DNA from: a virus | DNA length: 60,144 bases | Reading direction: 5' to 3' (one strand) | Virus record (IMG/VR): IMGVR_UViG_3300025632_000016 | Span: 1 to 60,144 of that record | In this document: one piece after another, positions 57,487 through 60,144 of the stretch | Position numbering within the stretch: position 1 is the stretch's first letter | Layout of the letters: every line of letters starts with the position of its first letter | Notes under the pieces: generated by a model | What the model was told of the DNA's origin: nothing | Database searches by the model: none | What the model saw: the letters and a program-made list of their open reading frames with translations, nothing else | Position numbers and translations under genes: made by a program

Positions 57487-58608
57487 ATGGCACAATTAGA
57501 GAAGTACGTTACATTCGTACTAGACAAAAGACACGTTGCACTAGACCCACGAAGAAGTGGCGCAAACAGAGGTGTATCAATTCCAGCTAAAGACATTATA
57601 AACGTAGAAAACCCTAAGACGGGAGTTATAAACAAGCGTATAGCAGTTTACAACCCTAGTAACGGTCAGCGTAGCATATACATGGATGAGTGGAATAACT
57701 ACAAAGGCGAAGAAGATTTCAGATTAATCTCCGCACCTAAAATCACATTCAATGATAAGATAATGATTTTAGACCCGAAAAGAAATTCAATGCTTATTGA
57801 GTATTTAAGAGCAATGAACTCTAACGGTAGCAATCCAGAAAGAAACCCAAATGCAGAAGTAATCTTTACAGAAGAATCAGAAGCTAAAGATGCGGAAGAA
57901 AGATTTGATTCAGAAGAATTAACTCACAAAGCAATTCAGTTTATTATTGAAGCTAGAGAAGAAAACCTAATTCAATTAGCTGAATTACTAGGTAGAAACA
58001 CTTTAGACAGAAACAATGTTCCATTGAATGAGAAGGAACTTAAAATGGATTTAATTTCTCACGCTAGAAGAAATCCAGAAGAAGTACTAGAGATTATCAA
58101 TGACCCTAGACTAGAAACTAGAATACAGATAAACAGAGCATTTACGCTTAATATTATCAAGTTTGATAAGTTGACTAGACAAATACTATGGGCTGACACT
58201 AAAGAGCCTGTAATCGCCTTAAAAGTAAGAAAAGGACTATTATCGAAAGATGTATTAGTTAATTATTGTTGTGAATCAGGTGGAACGGGTAAAGAAGTCT
58301 ACAATGACATCCTTTACAAGTTAAACGGAGAAATAGGAGATGATTATATCGTAGAAGAAAATCCAGATGTAATTGATAGCTTTAGTCCAAATGAATTAGT
58401 ACAAGCGGCTAAGGATGCGGGTATTCTTATTCAATCGGGTGCTTATTTATTCCTAGACGATAAAAAGGCAGAAAACCAATTAGCGAAAGGCAAAGGTGGC
58501 GTAGTTAAGATGATTGAGCAAGATGTAGAGTTCAATGGTTTTAATCTAAAAAGCTATTTAATAAGAATGTTGAAACTTGCTATGCAGTCTAAAATAACTG
58601 ATGAGTAG
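57487..58608 (+). CDS. Unknown virion-region protein
   Basis: 373 residues. Basic N-terminal beta segment, then acidic helical part (FTEESEAKDAEERFDSEEL) and repeated Asn/Leu/Ile helices. Located between the capsid and surface-protein genes with its own promoter and terminator, so probably abundant; a head-accessory or internal protein is likely. No family recognised. Confidence 0.7.
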   Translation: MAQLEKYVTFVLDKRHVALDPRRSGANRGVSIPAKDIINVENPKTGVINKRIAVYNPSNGQRSIYMDEWNNYKGEEDFRLISAPKITFNDKIMILDPKRNSMLIEYLRAMNSNGSNPERNPNAEVIFTEESEAKDAEERFDSEELTHKAIQFIIEAREENLIQLAELLGRNTLDRNNVPLNEKELKMDLISHARRNPEEVLEIINDPRLETRIQINRAFTLNIIKFDKLTRQILWADTKEPVIALKVRKGLLSKDVLVNYCCESGGTGKEVYNDILYKLNGEIGDDYIVEENPDVIDSFSPNELVQAAKDAGILIQSGAYLFLDDKKAENQLAKGKGGVVKMIEQDVEFNGFNLKSYLIRMLKLAMQSKITDE

Positions 58609-58636
58609 TCAGTAATTTAAACATATATTTTATATT

Positions 58637-58669
58637 AAAGGTGGGTTCATATCAGTTCCCACCTTTTTT
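58637..58669 (+). terminator. Strong rightward terminator
   Basis: AAAGGTGGG, 12-base loop, CCCACCTTTTTT; perfect 9-bp stem. The promoter of the next gene begins right after it. Confidence 0.9.
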
Positions 58670-58670
58670 G

Positions 58671-58678
58671 TATCTTTG
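58671..58678 (+). promoter_or_regulatory. TAnnTTTG -7 box of the junction-spanning gene
   Basis: TATCTTTG, 20 bases before the ATG at 58699; heads the late operon that continues from base 1. Confidence 0.75.
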
Positions 58679-58698
58679 TATTTAACAAATTATAACTA

Positions 58699-60144
58699 AT
58701 GGCAACTCAATCAACAGACATAACATTCACAACAGGTGAGTCTATCGCAGCCAAAAACGTAACACTTACAGATACATCTACTTATGCTTCTGGTGATTTA
58801 AGTTGGGCTTCGGGAGATTCAAGAATACTTGTTAAGATAGTAGACCCACAAGGAACTACATTTTATAATAATACAGACACATCTAGCCCCAATATGACAT
58901 CGGGTGGCTCTAGCGATACGCTAAGCCTACCAACTGATGCTGATTCATTAGTGGTTAGAGGCATTAATCTAGTAACGTTAACTTATTTCGATAATGATAA
59001 TGTAACGCCTACATCATTTGATTCTGCCGCAGTATCAGCGGGAGCGATAGTAGTTGGGACTAACACATTTAATACGGGGCAGTCAGTAGTTTATTCAGCA
59101 GAAGGAAACACTGTTATTGCCGCTCTTACAGATGGGGAAACCTATTATGTAAGTACTAATAGTACGAGTACAAATATATTTCTATCAACGACATACGCAA
59201 ACGCAATAGCGGGTACTGATTTAACTCTTGTGGCTACAACGGGAACTCAAAAACTAACAGCAACTCAATTTGAAAGAACATTTCAATTCGACAATACTTA
59301 TTCGTCACCAACGGCTGATTTAGACCTTAGTTATAGCGTAATAAACCCTATTTACTTTAAAGCAGTAGACGAAACAAGTTACGCTTATAATTCAGTAGAC
59401 CCTACAATAACGGGTACATTAACACTTACGCACCCACAAGGGCTAGGTTCTTATGTAACTAACATTGATAGTTCTACAAAGACATTAAACACAAAAGTAT
59501 TTTACTATTCAACTGACCCTGATATTACTTCGGTAGTAGCCTTGTCAGCAAATGCTACATATACATTTAACGGGTATTACACAGATGCAACTTCTACGGA
59601 TGTTACTTGGACACTACTAGATGCTGTAACGGTCTCTAAGGGTATCTATGTAAGCGGTGGAAGTGATGGTTGCGACCTTTATTGTTGTATGAAAGCATTA
59701 GAGCAGCAATTAGATGCAGCTATAAATACTGGAAACAAAACAGATGAAGCTAGATTAACGAAGCTATTCAATAGAGCGTCTAATCTTTGGCAGTTAATTC
59801 AGAACGCATATAACTGTGGTAAATCATCGGATGCAGCGGCTTATACCTCTGAAATAAAAGACTTATTAAGTTGTACGGGAGATTGCGGTAGTTCAGGAAC
59901 AGTATCTCAAGTAGTAGGTATAGGAACAACCCCTGCAATAGTAAGAATGGGTTCAGCTACAATGACGGCAGACGTTACTAGCTATACATTCACAGAACTT
60001 ATAAACTACAACTATGCAGATGGAGATGTAATCATAACCGTAGATGGAGATGACGTAGAATCAATTAGCACATACAGCATAAGTTTAAATTCCTTAACGG
60101 GAGAAATTACTTTCGGAACAATTGTATATACGGGAGTAAAGAGC
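58699..60144 (+). CDS. Junction-spanning virion protein, N-terminal part (partial)
   Basis: Open from ATG 58699 to the window's end; joined with 1-153 it encodes 489 residues. Ser/Thr/Gly/Asp-rich beta-type sequence for 330 residues, then a helical Cys-bearing segment (SDGCDLYCCMKALEQQLDAA, later YNCGKSSDAAAY, LSCTGDCG), then another beta part. Five to seven Cys clustered in one helical region could bind metal or form disulfides. It follows a strong terminator and promoter. Probably a tail or head surface protein; no family recognised. Confidence 0.8.
   Translation, partial: MATQSTDITFTTGESIAAKNVTLTDTSTYASGDLSWASGDSRILVKIVDPQGTTFYNNTDTSSPNMTSGGSSDTLSLPTDADSLVVRGINLVTLTYFDNDNVTPTSFDSAAVSAGAIVVGTNTFNTGQSVVYSAEGNTVIAALTDGETYYVSTNSTSTNIFLSTTYANAIAGTDLTLVATTGTQKLTATQFERTFQFDNTYSSPTADLDLSYSVINPIYFKAVDETSYAYNSVDPTITGTLTLTHPQGLGSYVTNIDSSTKTLNTKVFYYSTDPDITSVVALSANATYTFNGYYTDATSTDVTWTLLDAVTVSKGIYVSGGSDGCDLYCCMKALEQQLDAAINTGNKTDEARLTKLFNRASNLWQLIQNAYNCGKSSDAAAYTSEIKDLLSCTGDCGSSGTVSQVVGIGTTPAIVRMGSATMTADVTSYTFTELINYNYADGDVIITVDGDDVESISTYSISLNSLTGEITFGTIVYTGVKS
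60016..60141. repeat. Terminal direct repeat, right copy (circular overlap)
   Basis: Identical to bases 1-126. The three following bases differ from the left copy. Confidence 0.9.

Overview
The window is the complete genome of a tailed bacteriophage of a Bacteroidota (probably flavobacterial) host, carried as a linearised circle. The first 126 bases recur exactly at 60016-60141, and the reading frame open at the right edge continues through this overlap into a stop at 151-153. The molecule is therefore circular or circularly permuted, about 60.0 kb, with one structural gene cut by the arbitrary start. The host inference rests on low G+C (about one third by eye), on transcription units headed by the Bacteroidota -7 promoter box TAnnTTTG on both strands, on the general lack of Shine-Dalgarno sequences before A-rich starts, and on a Bacteroidota-style signal peptide.

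Layout. (1) Rightward late region, 44.8 kb through the junction to 23.2 kb: small packaging-side genes, a tandem GroES-like protein, large terminase, portal, scaffold, major capsid protein, then tail and adaptor proteins (157-6906), a cupin-like protein, internal virion proteins including a 2517-residue polyvalent giant (9944-17497), a lysis group (spanin-like, holin-like, DUF5675), tail fibre genes, a nuclease and a cluster of tiny lysine-rich proteins. (2) Leftward early region, 44.0 to 23.3 kb: about fifty mostly tiny, overlapping genes holding the replication/recombination set: Prim-Pol/helicase, HTH replication protein, ERF annealing protein, DUF3127 ssDNA-binding-like protein, isolated DnaA domain IV, PD-(D/E)XK nucleases, metallophosphoesterase, DUF3310, plus GIY-YIG and HNH endonucleases. 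One rightward HTH regulator (40832-41266) sits inside this block. The two arms converge on a triple hairpin at 23163-23221 and diverge from an 870-bp non-coding region at 44.0-44.9 kb.

How it works together (inference). Host RNA polymerase with the primary Bacteroidota sigma factor can read both arms, since I recognise no phage RNA polymerase. I also recognise no replicative DNA polymerase and no integrase. Replication probably borrows the host polymerase, with the phage supplying initiator, primase/helicase and annealing proteins. No tape measure, tail tube or sheath was recognised, and the large internal proteins fit a short-tailed (podovirus-like) virion.

Most unusual content: a 210-residue histidyl-tRNA-synthetase catalytic core that keeps its histidine and ATP contacts but lacks the anticodon and insertion domains; a roughly 110-nt non-coding RNA candidate with a UUCG hairpin and a predicted pseudoknot into its own terminator (44515-44638); a 2-His-1-Glu motif resembling aromatic amino acid hydroxylases inside a compositionally distinct block of the giant virion protein; a three-fold GroES-like repeat protein beside the terminase; an HNH gene inserted at a duplicated DUF3310 3' end; and genes whose promoter box lies only 4-9 bases before the start codon, one of which seems to start on ATC.
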